Assembly (NCBI GenBank): GCA_025964675.1
Contig: JAOPYI010000122.1
Coordinates: 94,992 to 158,991 of the forward strand
Direction: 5' to 3'
Length of the DNA stretch: 64,000 nucleotides
From: Sphaerisporangium sp.
GTDB lineage: Bacteria > Actinomycetota > Actinomycetes > Streptosporangiales > Streptosporangiaceae
Below the pieces are notes generated by a model that did no database searches, was not told the origin of the DNA, and saw only the letters and a program-made list of their open reading frames with translations. This document shows positions 18,519-26,902 of the stretch, one piece after another (positions within the stretch are counted from its first letter, which is position 1; every line of letters starts with the position of its first letter). The position numbers and the translations under genes are program-made.

Positions 18519-20255
18519 ATGAGCGCCACGGTGGCCGAGCAGTTCGTCAAGGTGCTCCGCCAGGGCGGCGTGCAGCGCGTCTACGGCGTCGTGGGTGACA
18601 GTCTCAACCCCATCGTGGACGCGATCCGCCGGACCGACGGCATCGACTGGGTCCATGTGCGCAATGAGGAGGCGGGGGCGTTCGCCGCCGCGGCCGAGGC
18701 ACAGCTCACCGGGAGGCTCACGGCCTGCGCGGGGAGCCAGGGGCCCGGGAACACCCACCTGATCCAGGGCCTGTACGACGCCCACCGCACGGGTGCGCCT
18801 GTGGTGGCCCTGGCCTCGCACATCCCGTCAACGGAGGTCGGCACCGGGTTCTTTCAGGAGACACATCCCGAGCGGGTGTTCGCCGACTGCAGCCACTACT
18901 GCGAGATGATCAGCCGGCCTGAGCAGATGCCGAGGGTGCTGCGCATCGCCATGCAGTACGCCGAGGGCAGGGGCGGGGTCTCGGTGGTGGTACTTCCCGG
19001 CGACATCGCCGCGCTGCCGACCGCGAATGCCACGGGCACGAGCACGCTCGTCATGGAGAGGGGCGTGGTGATGCCTCCACAGTCCCACGTGCGGGCGCTG
19101 GCCTACGCCCTGAACGCCGCCCAGACCGTCGCCCTCTTCTGCGGCGCCGGCTGCAAGGACGCCCACGAGGAGGTCATGGCGCTGGCCGCCAGGCTGCTCG
19201 CCCCCGTCGGGCACAGCCTGCGCGGCAAGGAGTGGATCCAGTACGACAACCCCTTCGACGTCGGGATGAACGGCCTGCTCGGCTACGGCGCCTGCTACGA
19301 CGCCCTGCAGGAGGCCGACCTGGTCGTTCTGCTGGGCACGGACTTCCCTTATGACAAGTTCCTCCCGCAGGGGCACACCGCGCAGGTCGACCACGACGCG
19401 ACCAAGCTCGGGCGCCGCACGAGCCTCGACGTCGCCGTGCACGGCGACGTCGGCGAGACGCTGCGCGCCGTGCTCCCAGTGCTGGAGCAGAAATCGGACA
19501 CGGGCTTCCTCGACCGCATGCTCCGCGACCACGTCCGCATCCTGGAACGCGTCATCGACGTCTACACCAAGGACGTCGACCACCACATACCGATCCACCC
19601 GGAGTACGCCACGGCCGTCCTGGACGAGCTGGCGGCCGAAGACGCGGTGTTCACCGTGGACACCGGCATGTGCAACGTGTGGGCCGCCCGCTACCTCACG
19701 CCGAACGGCAGGCGGCGGGTCATCGGCTCGTTCCTGCACGGCAGCATGGCGAACGCCCTGCCGCACGCCATCGGCGCGCAGTTCGCCTTCCCGGGGCGGC
19801 AGGTCATCTCGATGTCGGGGGACGGCGGTCTCGGCATGCTGATGGGCGAGCTGCTGACCGTGCGCCTGCACGAGCTGCCCGTGAAGATCATCGTCTACAA
19901 CAACTCGTCTCTCGGCATGGTCAAGCTGGAGATGCTGGTCGAGGGCTTTCCCGACTACCAGACCGACCACGACCCCGTGGACTACGCGGCCATCGCGGCG
20001 GCGGCCGGCATCCCGTCGTTGCGGATCGAGAAGCCCTCGGAGGTCCGAGACGGCCTCGCCCGCGCGCTGGCGTCCCCGGGCCCGTTCCTGGTGGATCTGG
20101 TGACCGATCCCAACGTCATCGCCGTGCCGCCGCGCATCACCCCCGCCCAGATCAAGGGCTTCGCTCTCGCCGCGGGCAAGATCGTCGTCAGCGGCGGTGT
20201 CGGCAAGATGGTCGAGATGGCCCGCGCGAACCTCCGCAGCATCCCGCGCCCCTAG
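18519..20255 (+). CDS. poxB: Pyruvate:quinone oxidoreductase (PoxB-like)
   Basis: This ThDP- and FAD-dependent enzyme decarboxylates pyruvate to acetate and CO2, passing electrons to the quinone pool at the membrane. The 578-residue product tracks Escherichia coli PoxB: GVVGDSLNPIVDAI, catalytic glutamate in RNEEAGAF (about residue 50), PSTEVGTGFFQETHPERVF, HALRGKE-like SLRGKEWIQYDNPFDVGMNG, and the ThDP/Mg motif SGDGGLGMLMGELLTV near 432. The PoxB membrane-binding C-terminal region is partly retained. Its TAG stop overlaps the stop of the convergent gene in a shared CTAG. Confidence 0.9.
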   Translation: MSATVAEQFVKVLRQGGVQRVYGVVGDSLNPIVDAIRRTDGIDWVHVRNEEAGAFAAAAEAQLTGRLTACAGSQGPGNTHLIQGLYDAHRTGAPVVALASHIPSTEVGTGFFQETHPERVFADCSHYCEMISRPEQMPRVLRIAMQYAEGRGGVSVVVLPGDIAALPTANATGTSTLVMERGVVMPPQSHVRALAYALNAAQTVALFCGAGCKDAHEEVMALAARLLAPVGHSLRGKEWIQYDNPFDVGMNGLLGYGACYDALQEADLVVLLGTDFPYDKFLPQGHTAQVDHDATKLGRRTSLDVAVHGDVGETLRAVLPVLEQKSDTGFLDRMLRDHVRILERVIDVYTKDVDHHIPIHPEYATAVLDELAAEDAVFTVDTGMCNVWAARYLTPNGRRRVIGSFLHGSMANALPHAIGAQFAFPGRQVISMSGDGGLGMLMGELLTVRLHELPVKIIVYNNSSLGMVKLEMLVEGFPDYQTDHDPVDYAAIAAAAGIPSLRIEKPSEVRDGLARALASPGPFLVDLVTDPNVIAVPPRITPAQIKGFALAAGKIVVSGGVGKMVEMARANLRSIPRP

Positions 20256-21442
20256 ACCGCCTCGCCGAGGGCGAGGTCGGCCCGGCGGAGGGCGGCGGCG
20301 AGGGTCTTGATCGTCGCGGGCTCGTCCATCACGCCTCCGCCCGCGTCCCGCCGGGCCTCCCAGGCTCGTACGCGCTCCGCGTAGGCCTCGTAGCTCGCCA
20401 GGTGGAAGGCGTAGACGGTGGCGTACCGGCTGACGAGGTGCGAGGGGTGCATGTCCCAGCCCTGGTAGAACCCGTGGCGCAGCGAGTGGCGCACCATCGC
20501 CGCATGGGCACCCCACAGCGCGTGCGCGTCTTCGGTGGAGTCGGAGGCGGGCGAGGCGGCGAGGGAGCCGTCCGACAGCTCGACCCCGGTACCCGCCAGG
20601 GCCGTGCGCATGACCTCGCGGGCGTGGTCGCACACCGGATGGTCGAGACGCTGCTCCCCCGGCGGGAGCCCGCAGGCGGCGGTGTAGTCGAACACCCCGA
20701 AGTGCGCCGCCGCCAGCCGCCCGCCCAGCGAGGGCACGAGGCCGGGCGAGCGCGTGAGGAACATCACGGTCTGCGGCGTCTCCACCTGCATTTCGAAGCG
20801 CAGCGTCCCGGTGGCCAGGCCGAGCCCTTCCTCCAGCGAGGCGAGGGTCGCGGCGAACTGGCCGAGGTACGCCTCCATCGTCACCTTCGGGAAGGTGACC
20901 GTGAAGCCCTCGGGAAGGCCGCCGCGCTCCACCACGCCGGTCAGGAACACGTCCAGCGTCCGGATGCTGCGCGCCGGGTCGCCGTCGGCGAACGACTTCA
21001 CCCGCACACCCCAGCGGCGCGGCAGCGTCCCGGCGTGGCGCATGACCGCGATCGACCTGGCCGCCTGCTCGGCGTGCCGGTCCTCGTCCCTGGCCGGGTG
21101 CGTGCCGTATCCGTCCTCGAAGTCGATCCTCAGATCCTCGACGGGCTCATCCGCCAGCTTGCGTGCCACCCGGCGGCGCACGTCCGCGGCCAACACCTCG
21201 GGAAGCGGCCCGAACACCGACGACAGGTCGGCGTCCGCGGGCAGGTGGCGCTCCAGCGACGCCAGTGCCGTGTCTCCCCACGACCGGACGGTGTGGTGGT
21301 CGAAGCGGTCCGCCGGGACGTACACGGTGTGCACGGGCTGCCAGGCCCCGGTGTGGCCGGGGTACCGCTCCGCCTGCTCGGCGTGGGTCGCGTCGAACCC
21401 GGCGACGGGTTCACCGGCGAGGGTGACAGGCGTGACGCGCAC
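20252..21442 (-). CDS. DUF6986 / citrate-lyase-like aldolase family protein
   Basis: The 396-residue product resembles PEP-binding TIM barrels of the HpcH/CitE type: DLRIDFEDGYG has paired acids, then GVRVKSFADGDPARSIRTLD, FTVTFPKVTMEAYLGQ, and LRFEMQVETPQTVMF carries the expected glutamate. Other landmarks are FGVFDYTAACGLPPGEQRLD and YQGWDMHPSHLVSRY. This matches a conserved actinobacterial family without a proven reaction; C-C bond cleavage of a CoA ester or oxo-acid is possible. The GTG at 21442 begins one base after the cutC stop, so the two are cotranscribed. Confidence 0.8.
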   Translation of the reverse strand: MRVTPVTLAGEPVAGFDATHAEQAERYPGHTGAWQPVHTVYVPADRFDHHTVRSWGDTALASLERHLPADADLSSVFGPLPEVLAADVRRRVARKLADEPVEDLRIDFEDGYGTHPARDEDRHAEQAARSIAVMRHAGTLPRRWGVRVKSFADGDPARSIRTLDVFLTGVVERGGLPEGFTVTFPKVTMEAYLGQFAATLASLEEGLGLATGTLRFEMQVETPQTVMFLTRSPGLVPSLGGRLAAAHFGVFDYTAACGLPPGEQRLDHPVCDHAREVMRTALAGTGVELSDGSLAASPASDSTEDAHALWGAHAAMVRHSLRHGFYQGWDMHPSHLVSRYATVYAFHLASYEAYAERVRAWEARRDAGGGVMDEPATIKTLAAALRRADLALGEAV

Positions 21443-21443
21443 G

Positions 21444-22124
21444 TCAGATCGTGTCCACGATCTCGCGCCACCGCCGGACCCGCTCGGGGTCGACGGGGTC
21501 GGACCAGGACTCCCGTACGGCGCCGCCCACGTGGAAGGCGCGCACGCCGTAGTCGAGCAGAGGGGGCACCAAATGCGGTTTGAGGCCGCCACCGGCGAGG
21601 ATCAGGGGCGCGTCGCCCGCCTCCGCCCGTGACCGGAGCACGGGCAGTCCCGCCGCGATGCCGGACACATCGCCGGAGGTGAGCACGGTCGCGAGGTTCG
21701 GCAGGAGCCGTACGGCGCGCCAGCCCGCGAGGACGTCGGCGGCGTTGTCGACGGCGCGGTGGAAGGTCCAGGGCAGAGGGGTGACCGCGTGGATGAGGGC
21801 CTCGGTGGCCGCCAGGTCGACCGCGCCCTGGTCGTCGAGGAACCCGAAGACGAAACCGGCCGCGCCGGCGTCCGCCAGGATGCGTGCGTCCCGCTCCAGG
21901 TCTTCGAGCTCCTCGGGCGTCGCGGTGAACCCCGCGTTGGATCGGAGCATCACCATCTGGGGCAGCGCGGACTGCTTGGCGATCGCGGCGACGACCTCCG
22001 GGGCGGGGGTCAGCCCGCCGGCGGACATGTCGGCCACGATCTCCAGGCGATCCGCGCCGCCCTCCTCTGCGGCCACGGCGTCGCGCACGTCCAGCGCGAT
22101 CACCTCGAGCAGCGATCCGGTCAT
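21444..22124 (-). CDS. cutC: CutC family TIM-barrel protein
   Basis: The 226-residue cytoplasmic protein starts LLEVIALDVRDAVAAEEGGA and has ADRLEIVADMSAGGLTPAPE and TFHRAVDNAADVLAG, diagnostic of CutC. The family was linked to copper tolerance, but its biochemical role remains unsettled. It is directly followed by the DUF6986-like gene. Confidence in the family is high, in the function low. Confidence 0.92.
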   Translation of the reverse strand: MTGSLLEVIALDVRDAVAAEEGGADRLEIVADMSAGGLTPAPEVVAAIAKQSALPQMVMLRSNAGFTATPEELEDLERDARILADAGAAGFVFGFLDDQGAVDLAATEALIHAVTPLPWTFHRAVDNAADVLAGWRAVRLLPNLATVLTSGDVSGIAAGLPVLRSRAEAGDAPLILAGGGLKPHLVPPLLDYGVRAFHVGGAVRESWSDPVDPERVRRWREIVDTI

Positions 22125-22255
22125 GGGTCCAGAGGCTATCGGACCCTCTCGTCCGGAGTTGGACCGCTACCACCCACAGGCACTCACCTGTCCGGGGTTG
22201 GACGGCTACCGGATGATCTACCCCGGCATGTGAGTGCGTCCTCTATGGCCTGGTC
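22125..22255. repeat. Short direct repeat between the GNAT gene and cutC
   Basis: Two imperfect copies of TCCGGRGTTGGACSGCTACC occur about 40 bp apart (near 22152-22171 and 22191-22210), upstream of cutC. They may be regulatory or a chance duplication. Confidence 0.4.
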
Positions 22256-22876
22256 TCACCTGGAATACGCATGCGAAGGCAGCCGCCTACGCGCGCGCGG
22301 AACCGCAGGAGAGGCCAGGTCGACGGCCCGCTGGAACAGAGCCCCCGAGGCACGGTGAGGGAGATCCACCGTGCGGACATGCCGGAAACCGATCTTCCGG
22401 TAGTAACCCTGGAGCCCCGGGTTGTCCTTCGAGCAGTCCAGCCGCAGCCACCGCCGCCCGGAGGCCGCCACGCGCAGGGTCGCCCAGTCGAGCAGGGTCC
22501 CGCCCAGCCCCCGCCCGGACATGGCCCGCTTGACGGCCAGCTTGTGGACGTACAGCCCCGTCTCGGGGTGGTCGCCGCGCCGCCAGAACTCGGGGTCGGC
22601 GTGGTCGTCCAGGGCGAGGGTCGCCGCCGGGGCGGAAAGCCTTTCCCCTGACCCGCCGAGGCCCTCCTCGTCGTCGTCCAGCACGTACAGAGTGCCTTCC
22701 TCGATCAGCGGCTCGATCCTGGCGGCGGGGAAGCCTCCGTCCGGCCACTGCCGGATGCCACGGCCGTTGAGCCAGCCCGCCGTCTCGGCCAGGAGGGTGA
22801 GGACGCCGGGAAGGTCATCGAAGGTGGCGTTACGGAGGGTGAGAGACCTCGCCTGGTTGAGGGTGTCGGGATACAT
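22256..22876 (-). CDS. GNAT family N-acetyltransferase
   Basis: The 206-residue protein has the GNAT fold. Motif A, LAVKRAMSGRGLGGTLLDWA, contains the acetyl-CoA pyrophosphate loop RGLGG, and RLDCSKDNPGLQGYYRKIGF is the typical C-terminal segment. The substrate is unknown. It lies alone between cutC and the GntR gene; the last 25 residues are basic and probably disordered. Confidence 0.88.
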   Translation of the reverse strand: MYPDTLNQARSLTLRNATFDDLPGVLTLLAETAGWLNGRGIRQWPDGGFPAARIEPLIEEGTLYVLDDDEEGLGGSGERLSAPAATLALDDHADPEFWRRGDHPETGLYVHKLAVKRAMSGRGLGGTLLDWATLRVAASGRRWLRLDCSKDNPGLQGYYRKIGFRHVRTVDLPHRASGALFQRAVDLASPAVPRARRRLPSHAYSR

Positions 22877-23076
22877 AGATCATCCTTTCATCGCCATAGG
22901 TGACGCCCTGAACACCGAGAGTGCTCGACCGGGGGCCCGTGACCTTCTCAAGTGAAGGCCGGTGAGAACGGCGTTCGCCGCAGGGCCGGCGCATCGTCAG
23001 CCGGAGTGGCGGCCCCAGCCCGCGCCGGAGGCGGGACGGCGCGGGCGCGCCACGGTGCGTGCGACCCGCGCGTAGG
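22877..23076. other. Intergenic region with no recognised element
   Basis: 200 bp of GC-rich sequence between the GNAT start and the GntR stop. It must hold the GNAT promoter, but no clear boxes or hairpin are visible. Confidence 0.4.
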
Positions 23077-23826
23077 TCAGCTCAGTTCGAGCTCGTACCT
23101 GATCAGATGCTTGTCGGCGGGCAGGACCGACACGGCGACCCGGACCGGGGTGTCCTCACGGTCGTAACCAACTCGGACATATACGACAACAGGCGTACCA
23201 GGTTCGAGTTGCAGACGCGAGGATTCCTCGGGAGTTGGCATACGAGCCGATATGTCGTCCGTAACGCGGACCTGCCGGTGACCCAGCTCCTCCAGCACGC
23301 GGTTGGCCCCACGCGTGATGTCCGACGGGCGCGCGATCTCGGAATCGCGGACGAGCGCGTGCGGGAAGTACGAGTCGTTGGTGTTGTAGGGCTGATCGTC
23401 GACGTAGCGGAGCCTGCGCCGCACCACCGCGACCGAATGCTCGTCCAGCTCGAGCCTGGCCGCGATCTCCTCAGGGGGCTCCACGATGGAGACCTCGATC
23501 TCCTGGCCGGGCTTGCGGCCCTCCTTGGTGACGGCCTCGGCGAAGGCTTCCCTCCGCGGCACGCCGGGCGAGGCGCCCAGCTCGTCCTGGGGGCGCATGA
23601 GCAGCGCCCGGCGGTCGCGGACGAAGCTGCCGCGGCGGCGCATCCGGGTGATCAGGCCTTCGTTCTCGAGCTCGGCCAGCGCGAGGCGTACCGTGTTCCG
23701 GCTGACCTCATGGCTGTCCATGAGGTCGATCTCGGTGGGCAGCTGGGCACCCGGAGCGAGCTCGCCGGAATAGATGGCCTTGCGCAGCTCGCCGGCCACC
23801 TGCTGGTACAGCGTCGACCGTGCCAA
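23077..23826 (-). CDS. GntR/HutC (UTRA-domain) transcriptional regulator
   Basis: The 249-residue regulator has an N-terminal winged helix-turn-helix (YQQVAGELRKAIYSGELAPG, then SRNTVRLALAELENEGLI with the recognition helix) and a UTRA effector domain from about residue 90 (VRRRLRYVDDQPYNTNDSYF). Such proteins sense small molecules such as sugars or histidine-pathway compounds; the ligand is unknown here. It diverges from a small conserved gene at 23977, and the shared region holds inverted TTTGTACC/GGTACAAA half-sites. Confidence 0.9.
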   Translation of the reverse strand: MARSTLYQQVAGELRKAIYSGELAPGAQLPTEIDLMDSHEVSRNTVRLALAELENEGLITRMRRRGSFVRDRRALLMRPQDELGASPGVPRREAFAEAVTKEGRKPGQEIEVSIVEPPEEIAARLELDEHSVAVVRRRLRYVDDQPYNTNDSYFPHALVRDSEIARPSDITRGANRVLEELGHRQVRVTDDISARMPTPEESSRLQLEPGTPVVVYVRVGYDREDTPVRVAVSVLPADKHLIRYELELS

Positions 23827-23847
23827 ATCTCACCTACGGTTGCGTCC

Positions 23848-23944
23848 TTTTGTACCTACGAATCTAGACGATCTCGATCTGACATCAAACAACCTCTTGA
23901 CCCAAAGCGTCTCCACACCGCATTATCCAAACGTTGGTACAAAT
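23848..23944. promoter_or_regulatory. Candidate GntR operator half-sites in divergent region
   Basis: TTTGTACC (23849-23856) and its reverse complement GGTACAAA (23936-23943) flank the divergent promoter region, and a TCTAGA core lies at 23863-23868. Autoregulation by looping is possible but unproven. Confidence 0.4.
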
Positions 23945-23976
23945 CCATCAAAGGGTCGGCGAGGGAGTGAGGGCCT

Positions 23977-24321
23977 GTGCTGGCAGTCCGTGCGGGCACG
24001 CCATATCTGCCCTGGCACGATCCCCGAGAGGCGACGCGTCTACTGCGTTACGCCTTGCATCGGGAGGGATTCACCCATACGTACCAGAGCAGCGGGAACG
24101 GGATGTCCGTGCTCTCGGTGACAACAGAGCTGACCGTGTGGTGCAGGAACGGCTCGTTCGTCTGGAACGAGGACGGCCTGACCGTCACCCATCCGGCGGG
24201 CGATCCCGTCGGCGCGGCCCAGCTCGTGAAACGCCATCTCAGAAGGCCGGCCGAGGAGGAGCCCCAGGACATCTGGGCACACCACTCTGGCGACAGGCCT
24301 CCCACCGACTCCGTGCGATAA
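23977..24321 (+). CDS. Conserved actinobacterial small protein of unknown function
   Basis: The 114-residue product begins at GTG 23977 with a GGGAGTGAG-like site. It has no signal peptide or TM helix; SVLSVTTELTVWCRNGSFVW is a beta-rich core with one cysteine, flanked by a helix (REATRLLRYALHREGF). I recognise it only as a protein conserved near GntR regulators in related actinomycetes. The C-terminus is polar. It may be controlled by the divergent GntR protein. Confidence 0.7.
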   Translation: MLAVRAGTPYLPWHDPREATRLLRYALHREGFTHTYQSSGNGMSVLSVTTELTVWCRNGSFVWNEDGLTVTHPAGDPVGAAQLVKRHLRRPAEEEPQDIWAHHSGDRPPTDSVR

Positions 24322-24372
24322 CGACGGCCAGGACCCCAACCCTCGCCGGGGTCCTGGAAGTCGCGCCGGGGC

Positions 24373-24417
24373 GGAACGTGTCCTGGCGGGTCCCCCACGC
24401 CCGCCAGGACACGTTTC
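24373..24417. terminator. Bidirectional terminator hairpin
   Basis: A 16-bp perfect stem, AACGTGTCCTGGCGGG paired with its complement (24375-24390 / 24400-24415), and a 9-nt loop lie between the convergent small gene and the ETF gene. Confidence 0.85.
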
Positions 24418-24518
24418 CGATATCACGGTCATCCACGGCGCCGTCAAGCCCGCTCCAGCACTGATATCAGGCGCAGCCAGGAATGTCGGGCGAGGGCAAG
24501 GGCGTCAGGCAGGGACTG

Positions 24519-26342
24519 TCAGCCGCGGAGCGAGCGGCCCAGTTCCTCGGCGAGGAGCGGCACGGCCTCGGCCCAGTCGGCCACGATTCCGACGTCGGCC
24601 GCGTGGAACACCTCGGCCCGCGGATCCGGGTTGACCGCGATGACGAACCGAGCCCCGCGCACCGCGACCATGTGGTTGAACCGCCCGGACGTTCCCAGGG
24701 CCACATACACCTCCGGCGCGATGGACCGGCCCGTGATGCCGACCTGCCGTGACCGGGGCAGCCAGCCCCTGTCGGTCACCTTGCGCGTGCCGGCCAGCTC
24801 GGCGCCGAGCGGTCCGAGCAGTGGTTCGAGCTCGTTGTAGCGGGTCGGATCCACCCCGAGGCCCACGCCGACCACCACCCGTGCGGTCTCCAGGCGCGAG
24901 GGATCGTCGTCGGTGACCCATCCGGTCACCTCGACCCGGTTCCTCGACCGGATGGGGACCTTCGTGACCGGCGCGACCGCGCCCGCCCGAAGCTCCGGCA
25001 CCGGGAACACCCCGGACCGCACGGTGGCCATCTGGATTCCGGAGCGGCTGGTCACCGCGGCGACGAGCTGCCCGCCGAACGCGGCCTTCCAGCAGACCAG
25101 GCGCCCGTCGGCGACCTCGAGCTCCACCGCGTCGCCGGTGAGCCCCGCGCCCAGCCGCACGGCGAGCCGTCCGGCCGTCTCACGCCCCCAGGACGTGCCG
25201 GGCACCAGGATCGCCCACGGCGCCGCCTCGCTCGCCCAGGCGGCGGCTCCCTCGGCGACGTCCTCCGGAGTCATGTCCGCCATGGCGGACGTGGTCCCCA
25301 TCACCTCGCTGAAGGCCCAGGGGGAATCGATCCGGTCGAGGCCCACCACGGCGTCGGCCCACCATTCGCCCTGCTCACCGGCGGGTTCGGTGGTGAACAG
25401 AGCGGTGGAGCCGCCGAGCTTGGCCGCGAGCCCTGCCGCGCCGCCGAGAAGCTCCCTGGTGATCCTCGCGCGTCCCGGCTCGCCGAGCACCGCCACGACC
25501 GCGCCCGACCCGGTCTCCCGCTCGGCGGGTACGACCGGCGCCACCGTGCCGTCCGCGAGACGGCTCTCCCTCAGCAGGTCGCACGCCGTACGGACCTGCT
25601 CGCGCACCGGTCCGGAGAGCAGGAGGCCGCGACGGGGCACGGAGAGCATGCGGATGTCGCCCACCCGGGTCGGGCTGCCCTCCTGGCCCCAGGGCCCCTC
25701 GCCGAGGTCGGCCGCCGTGATCCTGCGGATTCGCCCCGAGCAGTCGTCACGCTCGCGCGCCGGCACCTTGCAGGGGTCGCACAGCCGCTCGGCCGCGCTG
25801 ATCACCGCCGGGAGCCGGGTCCGTGCCCGCAGGAAGCCGTCGTCGCGCTCGCACCTCGCGCTGATCTCGCCCGTAACGCCTGAGTAGGTCTCCGAGACCG
25901 TCTCGCTCACGCGTTCCAGCTCCATCTCGCGGACGCCCCCAAGGAACGGCAGGCCGAGCAGTTCCGCGATCTGCGGGCCGACCTGGCCGGTGTCGGCGTC
26001 CACGGAGTTCAGGCCCACGATGATCAGGTCGTACGGTCCGGTGAGGCTGATCGCCGCGGCCAGCGCGCGGGCGGTGGCGAGCGTGTCCGAACCGGCGAAC
26101 GCGGGGTCGGTGACGAGCACCCCTTCCTTCGCGCCCCAGGTGATCGCCTCCTTGAGCACCTCCTCCGCGCTCGGCGGCCCGAGGGTGATCACGGTGGTGG
26201 CGCCGAGTTCCACGCCCTTGGCCACCGCGCGGCGGCAGAACGGGTTCATCTCCAGCGGGACGCCGATCCGTTCCAGCCGCCCGTCCACGAGCCGCATGTC
26301 CTCGAACGCGGGGATCTGCTTCACCAGGACCGCGATCCTCAC
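24519..26342 (-). CDS. Fused electron transfer flavoprotein (beta + alpha)
   Basis: One polypeptide of about 607 residues joins the ETF beta subunit (IAVLVKQIPAFEDMRLVDGR, EMNPFCRRAVAKGVELGATT, ADTGQVGPQIAELLGLPFLG) to an ETF alpha subunit. The alpha FAD domain shows VVVGVGLGVDP, LGAELAGTRKVTDRGWLP, RSRQVGITGRSIAPEVYVAL and FVIAVNPDPRAEVFHAADVG. ETFs accept electrons from acyl-CoA dehydrogenases. Two-gene ETFs are the norm, and the alpha half looks like special-purpose ETFs rather than the housekeeping FixA/FixB pair. I chose GTG 26342 because it overlaps the stop of an upstream thiolase relic (GTGA); a GTG at 26351 is an alternative. Confidence 0.88.
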   Translation of the reverse strand: MRIAVLVKQIPAFEDMRLVDGRLERIGVPLEMNPFCRRAVAKGVELGATTVITLGPPSAEEVLKEAITWGAKEGVLVTDPAFAGSDTLATARALAAAISLTGPYDLIIVGLNSVDADTGQVGPQIAELLGLPFLGGVREMELERVSETVSETYSGVTGEISARCERDDGFLRARTRLPAVISAAERLCDPCKVPARERDDCSGRIRRITAADLGEGPWGQEGSPTRVGDIRMLSVPRRGLLLSGPVREQVRTACDLLRESRLADGTVAPVVPAERETGSGAVVAVLGEPGRARITRELLGGAAGLAAKLGGSTALFTTEPAGEQGEWWADAVVGLDRIDSPWAFSEVMGTTSAMADMTPEDVAEGAAAWASEAAPWAILVPGTSWGRETAGRLAVRLGAGLTGDAVELEVADGRLVCWKAAFGGQLVAAVTSRSGIQMATVRSGVFPVPELRAGAVAPVTKVPIRSRNRVEVTGWVTDDDPSRLETARVVVGVGLGVDPTRYNELEPLLGPLGAELAGTRKVTDRGWLPRSRQVGITGRSIAPEVYVALGTSGRFNHMVAVRGARFVIAVNPDPRAEVFHAADVGIVADWAEAVPLLAEELGRSLRG

Positions 26343-26640
26343 AGCGGCCACCGATCGGCCGGGGAGAGCCGCCGGCGCGGGTCGCCGGCGTGCCCGGTCA
26401 TGATGAGGACGACGGCGCAGGGTCCATCGGTCTCCAGGCGGAAGTCGAGGAGACGGAACGGCCCGGCGATCCAGCGGCCGGCGAGGTGGTCGTCCATGGT
26501 GACGGGGGTCGCATCAGGGCTCGTGGGTTCTTGGTGGCGTTGGCCCGTCGAGTTACGGTGAAGCGCCTGATGTGCCCAGGTTTAATACCATATTTCAGCA
26601 TATGGGGCCCCCCGAGGTCGCGGAGCGTCACCATGATCAC
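26339..26640 (-). pseudogene. Decayed thiolase/SCP-x-like gene fragment
   Basis: Reading toward the ETF gene, one frame gives HMLKYGIKP and RFTVTRRANATKNPRALMR, a typical lipid-transfer-protein thiolase stretch. The continuation PVTMDDHLAGRWIAGPFRLL and LETDGPCAVVL is in another frame, so a one-base shift sits near the CCCCC run at about 26502-26508. The N-terminal and C-terminal two thirds, including the usual catalytic Cys and His regions, are missing. The last codon overlaps the ETF start. A 29-residue open frame (MNEIVDIVDKALLTSKRAKT) lies just upstream. Assignment is by motif memory. Confidence 0.65.
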
Positions 26641-26873
26641 TCCGTCGCCCTCCCCGCTCGGTACGCCGTCTTTGCCCTTTTTGAGGTTAGGAGTGCCTTA
26701 TCCACGATGTCAACGATCTCATTCATGGCGCGGCCTTGACCTTGACCGTAGTTGAGGTTGCATGGTGGTAGCGGCGGTCCCTCTGACGGGAAGGACCCTA
26801 TGGAGGAGAAAGGCTCGCTGACGTGCGGAAACGCATCGCCGACATTACATACGGACGTGTTCGCTCCTGTCGT

Positions 26874-26889
26874 CCAAGCAAGTGCTTGG
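26874..26889. promoter_or_regulatory. KstR2-type TetR operator
   Basis: CCAAGCAAGTGCTTGG is a palindrome with 7-bp arms, and the embedded AGCAAGTGCTTGGT fits the published KstR2 consensus AnCAAGnnCTTGnT at every fixed base. It lies 13 bp upstream of the flavin reductase start. A KstR2-like TetR is encoded at 40118-40855. Similar motifs are used by other lipid-CoA TetR regulators. Confidence 0.7.
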
Positions 26890-26902
26890 TTAAGTAAGGG
26901 AT

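Noticed and set aside
19670..21583. Long plus-strand frame running across poxB and the DUF6986/cutC genes
   Set aside because: It is a shadow of strongly supported genes in other frames and has no recognisable domain or ribosome site.
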